Of a stretch of 64,000 nt of DNA, positions 11,598 to 25,014 are shown piece after piece. Origin of the DNA: Actinomucor elegans (taxonomy: Eukaryota > Mucoromycota > Mucoromycetes > Mucorales > Mucoraceae); assembly GCA_026027325.1 (NCBI GenBank), contig JAMSLZ010000009.1:1426001-1490000 (forward strand). Reading direction: 5' to 3'. The translations under genes and the position numbers were made by a program. The notes under the pieces were generated by a model. It was not told where the DNA came from. It saw nothing but the letters and a program-made list of their open reading frames with translations, and searched no databases. Within the stretch, counting starts at the first letter, position 1, and each line of letters starts with the position of its first letter.

Positions 11598-14325
11598 ATG
11601 GAGTCTATGTTAAGCCAATCTAACTTTCAAACGATGCCTGTACCTTCTGGTGTGGAAGATACCAAATCGGCTGAGAAATCGAGCCCAAACGCCTTAAGAG
11701 AACTTGATATTTTGTTACGCGATGCTACGCCTGATGGCCAACATGAGAAACAAGTACGTTCAAAAGTTCAATGTCGAGTGATTCATACTTATTTGCTTGT
11801 AGCTTCATGATCGATCGAGTGAATCAGAAAGCGATGAAGACGATTCTCTGGAGGATGTCGATTTTAATCAACTTACTTTTGACGAAGTAGACGGTAATAA
11901 ACAAAAATAAAATAACGCACGAGTAGTATGCTTGGTGTTGGGTGCTTATATTTCTCGGATAGATCAATTGCTGGCTTTCCAGGAAGATGATATTGTTAGT
12001 CAGGCTTTGGAAAACGAAATGGATTTACGTGAATATGCAAAACAAATTGCAGAAGAAAAAATATCAGTGCAACGCGACTTGGAGAATAATTGTAAGTTTG
12101 TTTTCAGATATATGTATTGGGTAGACTAAACATGTTTACAAAGACTTGGAACATGTACAATCCTTTGTCGACTTACATACCGAAATACAGGTACGATGCG
12201 TGTTGAACATGGTATTTAAGCTGTTGCTCAACAATTTTATATAGTCATGTGATGAAGTATTGGGCCGCATGGAACAACTGCTCAATGTATTTCAAAGCGA
12301 TCTTGGCAATATCAGCGGAGAAATTCAGGATTTACAGGAACAATCGACATTTATGAGTGTTAAACTAAAGAATCGAAAGACAGTCGAAAGTAGACTGAGC
12401 AAAGCTTTACAAGGTATGGTAATCGCGCCCAACGTCATCAAGAAAATCAATGAGGGTCAAATCGACGAGCTTTGGCTGGACTATTTACTGACGATCAACA
12501 AGCAAATGCGTTTTGTTAAAGCCAATCAGCATCGACCTATCAAAGCATTGCGCAACGTAGGGCCTGAATTGGAGAAACTACGACTCAAGGCATCAGCAAC
12601 CATCAGAGACTTTTTTGTTTCGCGCATCCAACTGCTTTGTGTGCCAAATGCCAATATCCAGATCATGCAGCAATCTGTTTTTCTAAAATATAAAGAGCTG
12701 CATTTCTTTGTGCTAGAAAGACACCACGAAGCAGCACGAGAGATTAGACAATCCTACATGAATTCACTGAGGTGGTATTTCCAGAACCATTTTGAAAGAT
12801 ATAGTAAAGGATTGCAAAGGCTGCAGGTATATAAGTGAGTTCAAGGGTAATGTCAATAGGCTAATGCAACGTATTGCAGACCGTTTCTGCAGATAAATCC
12901 GATTTGATCGGTGTAGAGGAAAACAATCGTAAAGGCGGCTTGTTTGGTACAAGTAAAGTGACGCTCAAGGATAAAACAAATTTGTTTGCTTTGGGTGATA
13001 GAAGTGATACATTGAGGATGCAAGATCCAGGCGTTATCTTGGTGCATGTAGCAGAGGCGAAAGATCAGGTATATTATATTGCTTTTCGTAATGAATGGTT
13101 CACTCACTTTGTAATAGAAATATCAATTTGAGCAACTATTTAGAAGCTTCAACTTGACGCTAATTGATAACGCAAGTTCTGAATATCTATTTATCTATGA
13201 ATTCTTTTCAAGAGACGCCAGAACTGCTGCTGATACTGCCAAGATCATGTTCCAATTCATATTTGAGCCTACCGAGAAAGTAGGCATGGTAAGAAAAGTA
13301 TCAAATAAAACAACGATCATACTAAACATCCATTTTTTTTTGTAGAACTTTACAAAGAGCTATGTAGAAAATTCATTTGATGCTGTAGGATTACTATTGT
13401 GTATTAGAATCAATACTCAACTAGCACTAGAATTACAACGCAGAAGGGTGCCAGCGCTTGAAGGCTACACGAATGCTACAAACATGTTGATTTGGCCTCG
13501 TTTCCAATATGTCATGTCATTACATATCGAAAGTCTAAAGAAGATGTTTAATAGCAAATCCGTCATGAGTGCTGTCAAAGATATCCACCCTCATTATGTA
13601 AGACGATGGTAAACGATTGATCAAAATGCTTACAAACCTTTATAGATTACTAGAAGATATTCCGAGTTTGCTGCTTCTCTACTTGTATTAAATGACGGTT
13701 ATGATGATGCTATACTATCAAAGAGGTAAGTATCATTTGTAACATCACAAGAACCAAGTATTCACTAGATGCTAGTGTTCACAAATTACGCGATGAATTT
13801 GAAGCAGTACTTTCGCGCATGTCACACGAGTTTACTGAATCGCCTCGCCGTATCGCCTTCCTCATTAACAACTATGACTTGATTGTTTCAGTGTTCCAGG
13901 AAACGCATAGTAAGGCAGTTGATGGAGAACTGGAATACATGAGACAGTTACTGGCTTTACAAACAAGCGCATTTGTGGATGAACAGCTCAAGCCTTACTT
14001 TGGCGCTATGATTGACTTGGTCAAGAAAGCCGAGCATCTGCAAGACCTTACTACAATTGAAATACCAGACTTTGAACGTATCTGTTCTCATTTTGCGCAA
14101 ACATGGCGCCAATCACTCAAGTCCATCAATGCGTCTGTGATACAGTATTTCAGTAATTTTAAGAATGGCACAACTGTGCTGCATGCTGTACTTGGACAAT
14201 TGATTGTGTATTACACCAAGTTTTTGGATGTGATGGAGAAGCGTGGAGGAGGAACTGCGCGCATCCAGCCTATTGGCGTTCAAACTGTAATGGTGGAGAT
14301 CAAAAAGTTTAGAAGCACATTTTAA
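11598..14325 (+). CDS. VPS52: Vps52, GARP/EARP tethering complex subunit
   Basis: Ten exons (11598..11753, 11803..11893, 11927..12091, 12144..12190, 12245..12826, 12880..13068, 13118..13288, 13346..13597, 13646..13725, 13776..14325) give 760 residues. Vps52 (Sac2) is a coiled-coil subunit of the GARP tether, which captures endosome-derived vesicles at the trans-Golgi. The Vps52 signature region is clear: HTEIQ spliced to SCDEVLGRMEQLLNVFQSDL, then ISGEIQDLQEQS, and later TRRYSEFAASL and ESPRRIAFLINNYDLI. An acidic/serine segment (SSESESDEDDSLEDVDF) precedes it. The third exon needs an unusually short 33 nt intron (11894..11926), and the last uses an AG inside a TAG-rich stretch to keep frame. 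Length is near the animal homologue. Confidence 0.88.
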
Positions 14326-14777
14326 AATTGCTGGGTATGATATTTGAACTGATTAAAATTTTATCAACCCACAATTTGGTACTTTGGGTTTTGAGTACAG
14401 AAGCGCTTTTTTTATTGACCGTTGTTGATACTTTAACATCGTTTTTAGCTAGAGCTTGGATCCGGCAATAAGAGGGATAACCAAGTGTGGACAGGCGATG
14501 AAGAATTATTTTTGAATACCAAAAAAAAATGAAAAAACAGAAACTGTCTTTGAGATGCTAGTTGAAGTATGTGGTTCGATCTAGTTTCATATCTTTACTG
14601 AGCAGCAAAGATGGTTTACGGGTACGACGAGTATAGTTTATCGAGTTTGAATTCAGATTAAAAAAAAAAAAAAAATTTTTTTTTGAAGGAAAGACACTAA
14701 TTGGGGCAAGAAGGTGGCATACTTCTGAATCAACCGAAATCTACTCTTTATAAAGGTCCCAATAAATACAGTAGATG

Positions 14778-14848
14778 ATTCGGAACATGTACTATATTAC
14801 AGATATGACGTTAAATCTGGATCATACGAGAGATTTATAGATCATTAG
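14778..14848 (+). repeat. Dispersed repeat copy
   Basis: Reads TTCGGAACATGTACTATATT, ACAGATATGACGTTAAATCT, then GAGAGATTTATAGATCATTAG split by a few changes; matches the full-length consensus including the palindromic GATCTATAGATC end. Confidence 0.7.
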
Positions 14849-14940
14849 CATCGGTTTACACGAAATGCATGTGATTTAGTGGCAATCAATGTGTATTGTA
14901 TATTTTGTATTTCAGTTAAACAATATTTGATGCAATAGTT

Positions 14941-14995
14941 TTCCCTAAACATTGTATCTGTAATTAGATACGATTTCAAATCGAGATCTAATGAA
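14941..14995 (+). repeat. Dispersed repeat copy (degenerate)
   Basis: Contains TAATTAGATACGATTTCAAA followed by TCGAGATCTAATGAAC. Confidence 0.5.
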
Positions 14996-16088
14996 CTTCA
15001 AATTTAGTTTATATGAAAAACCATGTATTCTATTGGCAATCATTAAAGCATAGAATACTCATATTAATTCAGTCGTATAGCTTATTCTAACATATACAGT
15101 GCTTCAATTTAAACGTTTAATTGTCTTCAGATACGATGCATGTTAAATTGAAATTGAAATTGAGTGAGGAATGTAGAAATGTTTAAAAAATTCTTAGCTG
15201 GGTGATGCTCATAAGCTTGGATTTCTCAAAGTTGGTATTTTTTTTTTTATTACATATAAAGAGAGCATAAAGGATTCTTTTTGTATAGACACAATATGTA
15301 ATCGACATAGGTACATAACTATTGAGAATACCTGTTTCGTTGGATTTTATTATAAAAATATTAGCCAAGTTATAGTTGCATTTTTTTTTTTTTTTTTTAC
15401 ATTTCTAAATGAGGTAAACAATGCCTTTTAATCGATGACAACTTTATCAATAAAAGGACGTGTTTAATACACTTTGCATAATTGGATAGTCCATCTAATT
15501 CTGCATAAACCTTATTAATACATACTGCATCTACAAACAATTGTTTGTCACCGAAAGGGCGTTCTAATTTTTAATTTGAGATTTTAGGGCTCTAAAATTA
15601 TCAACTAACTGTTGCTACTACTACTACTATGTGCACCTAATCAACACATAAGATTTCCGACCGATCTCGCATATGTCCAGGATAAAATGTTGCGGCTAAT
15701 GAGAACTGGATTTATATGTAATGTTTTGGATATATTAAATGCTTTACGCACGTATGTTAATGTATAACCTTTATTAGCCCATGCTTTTGGGCCCAATTAA
15801 AACCTATTGACTTGCTAATGGAGTATGTGCATACAGCGTTTCAAGTCAGAAATAGACATATTTGGTTGGCATACATGGCTTTTTATGATAATTGGCAAGG
15901 CCGCGTAGAAGTATGAGATAGAGACGCCACTAGATACTGTATGCAGGCGCGTGTTTCAATTTAAACGCTTTGATCTATCTTAATCAAGTAATGTGCATGC
16001 TTGTTATGACATCTGGATGTAAGATATTATAGAAGAGTTTGCTACTTTTATTTACAATGAAGAAAGAGATTACATGAAATGAGGATTA

Positions 16089-19008
16089 CTAATGCTTACG
16101 CGTTGTGCGTCTATTTGTTGGTGTAGGGGAAGCTGCGTAATAAAATGATCCACTTTGCACGCTATTTGTTAACGAGCCAGTAGTGGATGTTCTTTTGTGA
16201 TTACGTTTATCACCACCATTGCTACTACCCAAGCTATCTTGTCGGTAATGTTGTTGGCGTGGGCGAGATTGTTGGCCATAAGAATTAGTACTTGTGCTGG
16301 GTGAAACCATGCCTACAAATGGTGAGGTCAAGATAGGAGATGTTGGAGTCATCATAGTAGGCGATGTCGGGGTTGACATGATACCAGGGTTATACATCAT
16401 AGGCTGTACCATACGTGGATCTATTACAGGCGGCATCATTCTAGGGTCTATCATAGGCATCATCATGGGCATCATGCCATTATTAGCAGCATATTGTTGA
16501 ATCATGTACTATTGAGCGTTAGTTTTCTTATCAAAATGTAATGATAGTTTTATTTACCTGTTGCATGAAGAGTTGCTGTCTCTGCTGTTCCAACATCATA
16601 CGCTCGTGCATCATTTGATCGTCTACGCTATTTTTTCGTCTACTGTGCTGTTCTTTTTCAGAAATGACACTCAAAGGAACAGACGCCCGAGAGCTCCTTT
16701 TGTGATTAGATACTTGAATCAAAGGCTGGCCGATGGATCGAGAATAGCTTTCTCGCTTTTTGGCGTTGCTTTTGTGATTGGCAATGGGTATATCATCATC
16801 GTCGTCTTCTGTATCATGACTGCTAAAATAATCGCCACCATTCAGCATCATATTAGCATCCAAAGAAGCCGTATCCCAATGCTTGTGATTGCTATGGCTT
16901 TGAGAATAGTCTCCCATCACTACTGAAGAAGTGGAACCGTACATGGGCCAAGGAAGATGCTGCTGACTTGTTTGAGACAATGGCACCATGGAATGACTTT
17001 TCTGTTGAGCATAAAATGGTTTTTGAGGTGCTGGTTTATGTGATACTTCAGATTCAGAAGTAGAACTATGGACTTCCTCGCTACTACTCACTGTGATCTT
17101 GCTAGGATTCTTTTGATTCGAATCGAAATGGTGGAGTACGCTGTTGGAAAAGCTATGATTATTGTCAATCATCATATCGGTGACAGGAGAGAGAAAGAAA
17201 TCTGTTGTACTGCTGTTGATTGGAATGGTAGCAGGTGATACTTCAGATGTGTCTGAACTAGACTTTGATGTATTGGGTGTCATGGGCTTGGAGGTGGATT
17301 TGGTGACAATGGCGGGCTTTGTGTCCAGTTTAAACAAGGAATCATCGCTATCACTGTTCTCTTCTTCCTCTTCATCGCTCACATCGCTCACATCGCTCGC
17401 ACAAGTGACGGTTCGAAGGTGAGTTTGTTGGTGGATACTGCTGGTTTTAGATTGATTGATAGAAGATCGACGGCTAGTGGGCTGTTCATTATTCGTATCA
17501 AAAGTGCGCATGGCAAAAGGAACGCCACGTAAGATCTTGTCGAGTAAAATAGCGGAAAACTCTTTTTTGTTTCTTAACAAACTAGATCCATAACTTGAAT
17601 CAACTGAGAGTACTTCAGACAATTCCAAAAATAAGCGACCTTGAGGTTTATCAGCTGCAAAAGAAAGCGATTTGGGGTTTTGAGAATCTTCTAATAACAA
17701 GTCTGGTCTGCCATACAACTTGAAAGCGTCAAAGCAGCCAACTAGCCATTGCATCAATTCGCTTGTGTTTGAAGTCATAACCAAAGCACTTGAAGATGCA
17801 CTGACCAATTGCTGCTGATGATTATTTGGCTTGGATTTGTACAGACTGCCTTCTATCTTGAACAGAGTAGCCATGTTGATCAATTGAGGTGATTCAGGAT
17901 ACACAGTATAAACTTGTACTACGCTTTCCAGAGTCATCATGGGGTATTTTGCTTTTTTGGACTCGAAAAACATGATTTGACCGTCAGTTGGCACGATCTT
18001 TTTATTGAATAATTTCTTTTCAGTCTTGCGGTTTGAGACAACGGCCCAAAACTTCTTCCAGCCAGTAGCACCAGGGAAACGTACTTGCACAAAACCTTCT
18101 GTCGTAGTAGCTGTGTTTTCTTTGATGACTAATAACTGCTGGGTAATACATTGAGGACGATGAATAAACGCTTTAGTGTATATCTCCTGAATTCGAGCGC
18201 ATTCAAAACAAGACAATCGAATAGCCAAAATCCAATGATGCAGGGCGTCTGCATTTTCTGCTTGTAACAGGAAACGATTGGCACCAGCAGAATTCAAAGA
18301 GAATAGGTTGGGTTTTGTTTCAGCAGTCAAACGGTTCTCGATATTGACAGTTGAATCAGTGATATTGATGTATTGAGGAAACACGTCTTGATTTGTGGGT
18401 GATTCTGCGTCCCATAGCGTTAATACGGGTCCACACAGCTCGACGTACCATTTACTCCATTTTTTATTGGTACCACATGAGGTACCGTTTGAATTAAGGT
18501 CATTTCGCTTCGATAAATAGCCTTCCATATATACTTTATCCGAATAATCTTCTATGAGTTTCTGTACAGGAAGAAATTCGTTTGGTATGATACTGCTGCT
18601 TTGATCTGTGCATGACTTCTGAGGTTTGATGTAGTTGATCGGTCGTTTTTGAGATATAGTAATCTCAGCGATGTTTCGAATGGATACTGGACGCTTCATA
18701 CCACTCAGGGTGTTGGTTCTTGTTGGTGTCGGTGTCAATTCTTCAGGCTCCTCAGTATATTCAGTTGTGGGTTCATTGACACTATCATGTTGACTGGATA
18801 ACTCGTAGTCTTCTTGAGAGGCATGCCAACCAGGTTGATTGAGACCATACTTTTCTAGATACATCATTTGTGACCGTCTACGGGTTGCCATGGAGACCTG
18901 TCTTCGAACAGGCCTCGGACTTGGGGTATATTCTGACTGTTGACTCAAGCTATCTGTATCAAAACTGTTGTTACTGAATCGCTTTTTTTCGTCATGTCTT
19001 TTCCTCAT
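16089..19008 (-). CDS. PH-domain protein of the Skg3/Caf120-like family
   Basis: Two exons, 16558..19008 and 16089..16508, give 956 residues. Seen: a PH domain at about residues 150-270 (MEGYLSKRNDL, KKWSKWYVELCGPVLTLWDA, YINITDSTVNIENRL, FLLQAENADALHHWILAIRL) and a second PH-like block after it (GFVQVRFPGATGWKKFWAVV, MTLESVVQVYTVYPESPQLI). A long serine/acidic disordered region follows, ending in a Q- and M/P-rich tail (repeats of MIDPRM, TPTSP). PH plus the ITDS/VQVYTVYPESPQL pattern is that of fungal Skg3/Caf120-type proteins, which are linked to CCR4-NOT and bud-neck or cell-wall functions in yeast; function here is inferred. I start at the MRKRHDEKKR methionine because the 20 upstream in-frame residues look like translated 5' UTR. 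Confidence 0.8.
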
Positions 19009-22000
19009 TAGTGTTTTGTTGTATATATGAAAGAAAGAAGAAAAAGAGATAATAAATAAAAATTGCACCAGAAAATATGAAATCTAAAGTCAGGTGAGCC
19101 TTTAAGTTAGGAGAAGAAAGCAAAAGAAGCTGGGTCAAAACTCGTTGCAGCTACATAAAAATAGAACCTATTCAGTCTCTCAGTACTGTTTAACAGCAAC
19201 AGCACTATTTCAATACGTACAGCCTGTTGACCCCATATAAAGCATCTATGGTATTTTTAACTGGAGTTACACGTGGATGGCGCTTTCATTCTTGTAGAAA
19301 GGAAGTTGCCCATGCAGTCTGTTCCCTGTTGTTCCCTTTTTAAAAGGGTTGAGATTGCATCCATGAACCAGGTTTCAAATACACAACCATCTTACGCGAA
19401 AATCTACCTGAATGATACTCGTAATTAGTGCTTCAATTTGCGGTTCTATAAATTGCTACTGTTCTATTCGACCGATTGGTAAACTATGACCAATCATTGA
19501 TAATCTAGTCTCCACTCTTCGGTGCACTTACTTGGCAACCATTTATATTGCTTCAAAAGTAAAATCTTGATATCAACCAAGCTATTCGAGAATCTGCCTG
19601 ATGCTTTAATATTTGATTCCTAACCCTATTATCCTATTAGATAGCGCGCATATGGTTTGCACTACTAGGAGTTTGAACATAGGTGGGTTTAGTTACGTTC
19701 AGGTGCGGCACAAGAAAAGGATTAACAGTCCCGAGTATACTCATGCTAAACAGAGGCAACATTTGATTGACTACGAATTATAAGTATATATTTATTACAC
19801 ACCAGTAAACAATGGTACCTCCGGTACAGCAGCTCGATCTGAATATGGATTACTAACTGGATGGGACATTTTACCGAAATTAAAGATCTAAAGATTGAAT
19901 ATATGAATAAGATATATATAAAGCACAGTTCATTGCTGATGTGCACGATATATTAGTAGCACCACAATTAAAGAATAGTTTTACTCGATTCAGTACTTAA
20001 TTTTAACTATATGTTAATTGTCAGATGTGACATTAAATTGAGATTGACCAAGAGATCTATAGATTATTAGAAATCTATGAATTTTACACCTGATTATGAA
20101 AATGTACTATACTCGTAGCACTTTGTTCGCAAATCGGTTCGGCTAAATGCAGTGATGATTTGACTTTGAATTAGAACCAGCTCAGAAAACTAGAGACGTT
20201 TAAAGATAATTTCTGAAAGCATTGCAATCAGTGTGTTGCAATGTTATGTTAGTTGTTTTTCCTTGTTTAATATTACAACCAAATTTGAAAACTATCTCCT
20301 TACGAATTGATCGACATTACCATAGCCTACGAATATCATAGAAATGTTTTTCTGGATATACAGCTATAGCATAACTTTGCAATGACGTTTTATGGTTACA
20401 TGTTTATTCGTTGACCAGAACAGTTTATGTAGATATGATAAAGTCAGTGTAATTTTGAAGCTTTTGGTCAATTTACCCTAAACGAAAACAGCTTGTTTTT
20501 CCCCATGTATTGTCTGGTTCAAACAACAGTGGCTAAGTTATCCCCTCATGCCATTTGGCCCAAATAATAGCAACTTGGTTATCCCTGCATATTATCTAGT
20601 TGTGCTGAGTGGTTTGGGATAAAAAATTTATTTAGTTCAGAAATATAATGTACACCTCTGACAATATTCTTTAGTTAGATCGTACCTTATTAATCCGACA
20701 CCGCTCACGCTATTCAGAAAAGCTTTGACAAGCTAGGTTTCAATGAACCTGCATCTGGGTTAAATTCAGATCAGGACAAGATACTAGTATTGCTACCTCA
20801 TTTGACTGGACGATACTACTAACAAATCGGATAACAATCTTTCCAATTTTTTGTCACTGAAAAGTTTTACCTAGTTCGTTAATGTAAATGCGCTTTTATT
20901 GGTGTTGTGTAATAAGTTATCATATCCTTTATAACTTGTACAAACGGACCTCAATATTATAATTTAAAAAACAATCGTATTTTGTCTGACACCTGTTACT
21001 GCTATATTTCCTGTTGGATCACCTTTAAGGATTCATCATTTCTATGCATTTAAAGCTCTATAATAATGAATAAAAAATAAACGTGAATCTTTTCATATAC
21101 CAATCTGTCCATATTTGAAGAAGAGTATTGGTTATTTACCTGTTGAATTTGCTGTAAGCAAGCGTTACTATTATTCCTTGTACTGAATTCATTTGTAAAT
21201 TTTATGCAGTAGGATATGACTATCTATGTCTCTGTCTGGTGTCCTGATTTTTATTATAATTGCGATGAAATTCACATATTGGACTTTGCATGCCAATTGT
21301 AGCAGAGGCTTGAATCACCGCTTAAGCAGTTAATCAATCATACAAAAGACATAAAACTTTTGGAATGCTAGTACTAATACACCATTTCTTTTGAAAGTAT
21401 AAATACAAAATATACAAACTAGTCAAAGCAAAAGCTAATTCTAACATCAACAAAAAAACTTTCCAAGAGGTTCTAGAGTACCATTTTTTTTTTTTAAAAA
21501 AAAGTGAAGCTTCAGACTATCACACCAATAAATTTCAGTTTTTTTTTCATATATCCAAAGTGAGGCATATATCCATTTATGCGATCTTTTTAAACAATTT
21601 TACATCTCTAAAATATAGATTCCATTAAAAATATTTCGTTATCGACAAGGTTCAATGTTGGGATGTCCAGGCAGGGTTTCAGTTTTAGGTTAAGCGGGGC
21701 TCTAAGCTGAAGATCTCTTCTGGGTTTAAATTATCGTAATAATACTGTGATTGTAATGTACTCAGAAAAAGGGCATTGTTAGTTACTGAGATTGAACTGA
21801 CAGAAGCCATACTGCTGCAACGAAAAACCACCTACTACAACCGCTTTCACTTTTCTCAGGTCAATAATACGGCAGCCAGACTGATTCTATTTTTAATGAA
21901 AATACACCATTTAATTTCACCAGATGGTATATAAATAATAAGTTGAATTTTTGAAGGCTGAAAAATACAGAACCATTAAAGCCGTCAATTAGAATTTGGC

Positions 22001-22261
22001 TGTTCTTTTATTTGACTTAAAGATGGTTATTATTTCTAATTAGTTTTTCTAGCTTGTATTTATACTCGTTAAAATGACACTGGTACTTATTTACTAATAT
22101 CCATTTTGTATATGTATTGGTAACGTATCGCCCTGTAAGATAATCAATAGTGCTTTGATATGTTATTCGTTGAAGTACAATGATATGGTTATTTTATCAC
22201 AAGCATATATACATATACTAATGTGTTTAATGCTATCATGGGATTGTCTTAAAATTGCTGA
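19009..22261. other. Gene-poor region, one repeat copy
   Basis: 3.2 kb without a recognisable gene. One clear copy of the dispersed repeat (20005-20070) and a T-run/A-run palindrome near 21483-21505. The first ~300 bases presumably hold the promoter of the PH-domain gene. Confidence 0.6.
20005..20070 (+). repeat. Dispersed repeat copy
   Basis: Reads CAGATGTGACATTAAATTGA then GATTGACCAAGAGATCTATAGATTATTAG (in two parts); carries the palindromic end. Confidence 0.65.
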
Positions 22262-22600
22262 TTATTTGTCAAAGTATATGTATGCAATCAAAAGCCCAAA
22301 AAAAAAACTTCGAGAATGTGAACTAAGACCGAAAAATTTCAGTAAAAGATGACTTTCACAAAAAGGCACAGTTGATCCAAAGAATGACGAACAGTTTGAT
22401 CGTATGATTACTGTACACAAAAATCTATCATTCGACTTCTTCTGAGCTTTATTCTTTTCCATGAGAGATCTGACACCTGACTCTGAAACATAATCAAAGC
22501 TTGAAAATAACAATGAATAAAGTAAACTAGCAGTGATTCTTTCTATTTTATATTGATTGTCATGCTTGGGAACTTTCAGGTTTCTCGCCACAAAATCCAT
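22262..22600 (-). CDS. Uncharacterised 112-residue ORF, possibly a remnant
   Basis: Open frame starting MDFVARNLKVPKHDNQYKIE, about 200 bases downstream (in minus orientation) of the reverse-transcriptase relic. The first ~65 residues look protein-like (mixed charged and hydrophobic); the C-terminal third is compositionally odd (HSRSFFFGL). No family recognised. It could be a piece of the degraded retroelement or chance. Confidence 0.25.
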   Translation of the reverse strand: MDFVARNLKVPKHDNQYKIERITASLLYSLLFSSFDYVSESGVRSLMEKNKAQKKSNDRFLCTVIIRSNCSSFFGSTVPFCESHLLLKFFGLSSHSRSFFFGLLIAYIYFDK

Positions 22601-22818
22601 CTTGTAAGTGTTGTGTTTGCTGAATTAACTTCAAACAGCTTTCACACAAGTTTAGGAGATTCCTGCGTAAATAAAAGTGGCAATCGACACTTTTAATAGC
22701 ACACATAAAGTATATATTTTTGACTCTGAAAAAGCCCATTGGTGACAGCGAACTTTTGCAAAATCTTGAATCTAGAAAGAAACTGATTTAAAGGCCAAAA
22801 TAAAATTTATTCATTATA

Positions 22819-23640
22819 TTAAAACAAGTACGGTATGTAAACTTCTAAGAGTGATATCGCCACCACTGCCTTTTCTATATTGATTTTAGCGTTTGAAGCG
22901 TGACCATACAGATTTATTATGGCAATTAGGACTTTCCTTCCAGCAGTTGAGGATATGACACCTGCTAGATCATCAGCATAAGTTAATATTTCTAACAGCT
23001 GGGAAGAGCACACTTCCAACAGAGCGGTTATTTAGAAGAGATAACTAAGTTGAAAAGAATGACGCGTACGGTAAGGTAATACTAGGGATTGTATCAGAAG
23101 TAAGGATGTAACATTACAACATTTTAAGTACTAGGCTGAATAACAAAGGTGTAAAAGGTTCTCCTTGAAGAAGTTCATACTGCTGAAGAGTAGGGGCTTT
23201 TAACCATCCATGGATAGATAGCGATATCTGTGCATCATAGAACAGATATACTCACTTTAGCAGCAGTAGGGGATCTATAGTAATGAAAGATCTTCTCCAG
23301 ATAGACCCGATTAACACAGTCATATGATTTTTCTTGATACAAAGGTCCAGAATATCCATCGTTTTCACTTTAACAATTCGAGTGATCCATAAGTACTTGA
23401 TGTGCTCACACATTGTCTGATATAAATATATTATGCATGAAGCTTGTTTGATAGGGGCTAATCAGCTTAGGAAAACAATTATTCGATCTATTAGTCTATA
23501 GTTTGGTAAACAGCTTTGTACAAGTATTGATGGGTAAACGAGAGAGAGATTTCATATTTATTAATAGCTATATATCACCCTTTTTAAGCAGCAATCCCCT
23601 CCAAGTTAAAGTCTATAAAGGAGGAAACTGATTGTCTTGT
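22819..23640 (-). mobile_element. Decayed LINE (non-LTR) reverse-transcriptase relic
   Basis: Reading the minus strand in shifting frames gives, in correct order, the RT landmarks of LINE elements: FPKLISPYQTSFM (about 23435-23470), YQEKSYDCVNRVYLEKI (about 23287-23344), FTPLLFSLVLKML (about 23120-23152) and the catalytic LTYADDLAGVIS (about 22956-22986). Several stops and frameshifts separate them, so it is not functional. ISPYQTGFM-, DQEKAYDRV-, PLSPLLFNL- and YADD-type motifs are established in LINE RTs. I could not recognise an endonuclease domain upstream (to about 24.5 kb) or a 3' tail. Confidence 0.8.
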
Positions 23641-25014
23641 TGAGCGGTATTGACAACTTGGACTAGGTAATCCTAAAGCACCGAGAACCTGAAAGAACTT
23701 AAGCGTATTACAAAATCTATTATAGTCGGTATGAATAGCCTCATTTAACTTTGACTAGTATCTAACACGAAGTACTTGGTTTAAAGATTCCTTTTTTCAT
23801 TCTACGATAATACCGCACAAAACATTAGGCTTAGAGTATGTATCTATCTAAGTTATGTTTTTTGCTGTCTAAGAAATGGTATATCTCTTAGTCACCTGTA
23901 ATCATTTACATTGCAGAATGACGCAAAAATTGAATCATATGGAAGAGCTTTATTTGCTTTATATTTCTTGGGAATAGAAGGTTTAACTTGGTTTACTGTT
24001 GAGTTCCATGCGCTTTTATGATGACAAAGAGTTACTATGGTTTGTTATTCACTTCCTGTTTTACTCTCTGACTATAACGTGTATCCATCTCTAGTTCTGT
24101 TACATGTTGATGTACACTTATAGATACCAGTCCGTTGTAACAAGTGTAATATTGTCAATATTATGTTTAGAAATAATTAGTATTTATCGGTTCATTCTTG
24201 AACTAAACATGATTCTGTATTATTAATGTAGAACATTAGTTTAAATCATGCTGACTCTGCTTGTTTCAGGATATAGTGTCTTTAGCAGTTGCTAATGCCT
24301 ATCTACAGTTACAACGTTGACTTTTAGGAAAGAGTTTATTTTCTTTCTATGTTTTTCTGAAAACTACTGGCTTGCTTTGTTCATTTGCTGGACTGGTCGC
24401 ACTTTGTTATACTCTACGTTAGTACGATTTCATTCAAACCTCATGTTTGAAGTCCAAACTGGTTTAAGGAATAGTTCTTCGAGAAGGCTATCATCAAAGC
24501 CTATAGCATTGTAGGGTATACTGTATTAAATTCTTTATTGAACATATACAAGTATTATGTCAGTTGGAAATGATCTCACTGATTTAAATACAGAACTATG
24601 TTATTCTACGCAAACTATACTAATATATAACGGTGTACATAAGTCTCTATCTGTCAAAATGGAAATGTATTACTGTTTAAAGCAACGCCCAATTTACTCA
24701 AGTTTAATCCAAAATTCATTCTATTTGAAACATGGAAATTCATGGAAAAATCATAGCAACAAAGTATAACATGTATTAGCTTGTATTTCACGTTATTTCA
24801 CTTTAAACTTAAATTTTCCATGAATTCACCTTATGCATTTTATTTTTCCCATAATGCGTAGTAATAGTAATGGTATAATAGTAATAATAATAGCATTAGA
24901 TTAGAAAGCCGTCCACCAATTAGCCTGGTCAGCGCTAAACTTTTTCAACTATTTGACACAAGGGACCCTTTTTTTCCTTTTTTTTTATTATTATTTATCA
25001 TAAGCAAACGCACA
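23641..25014. other. Gene-poor region, possibly more of the LINE relic
   Basis: No supportable gene. Short ORFs at 24317-24769 have no family signature. The 5' part of the retroelement could lie here in a state too decayed to read. Confidence 0.5.

Larger units (their letters stand above)
14326..16088. other. Intergenic with decayed repeats, no gene seen
   Basis: 1.76 kb. Holds two copies of the dispersed repeat (14778-14848, 14941-14995), a weaker one near 15126-15150, and an A-run followed directly by a T-run near 14660-14686. No ORF worth annotating. Confidence 0.65.

Noticed and set aside
19021..19068. Hydrophobic N-terminal extension of the PH-domain protein as a signal peptide
   Set aside because: It lies in a leader-like AT-rich stretch and a cytosolic PH protein does not need one; the downstream methionine is preferred.
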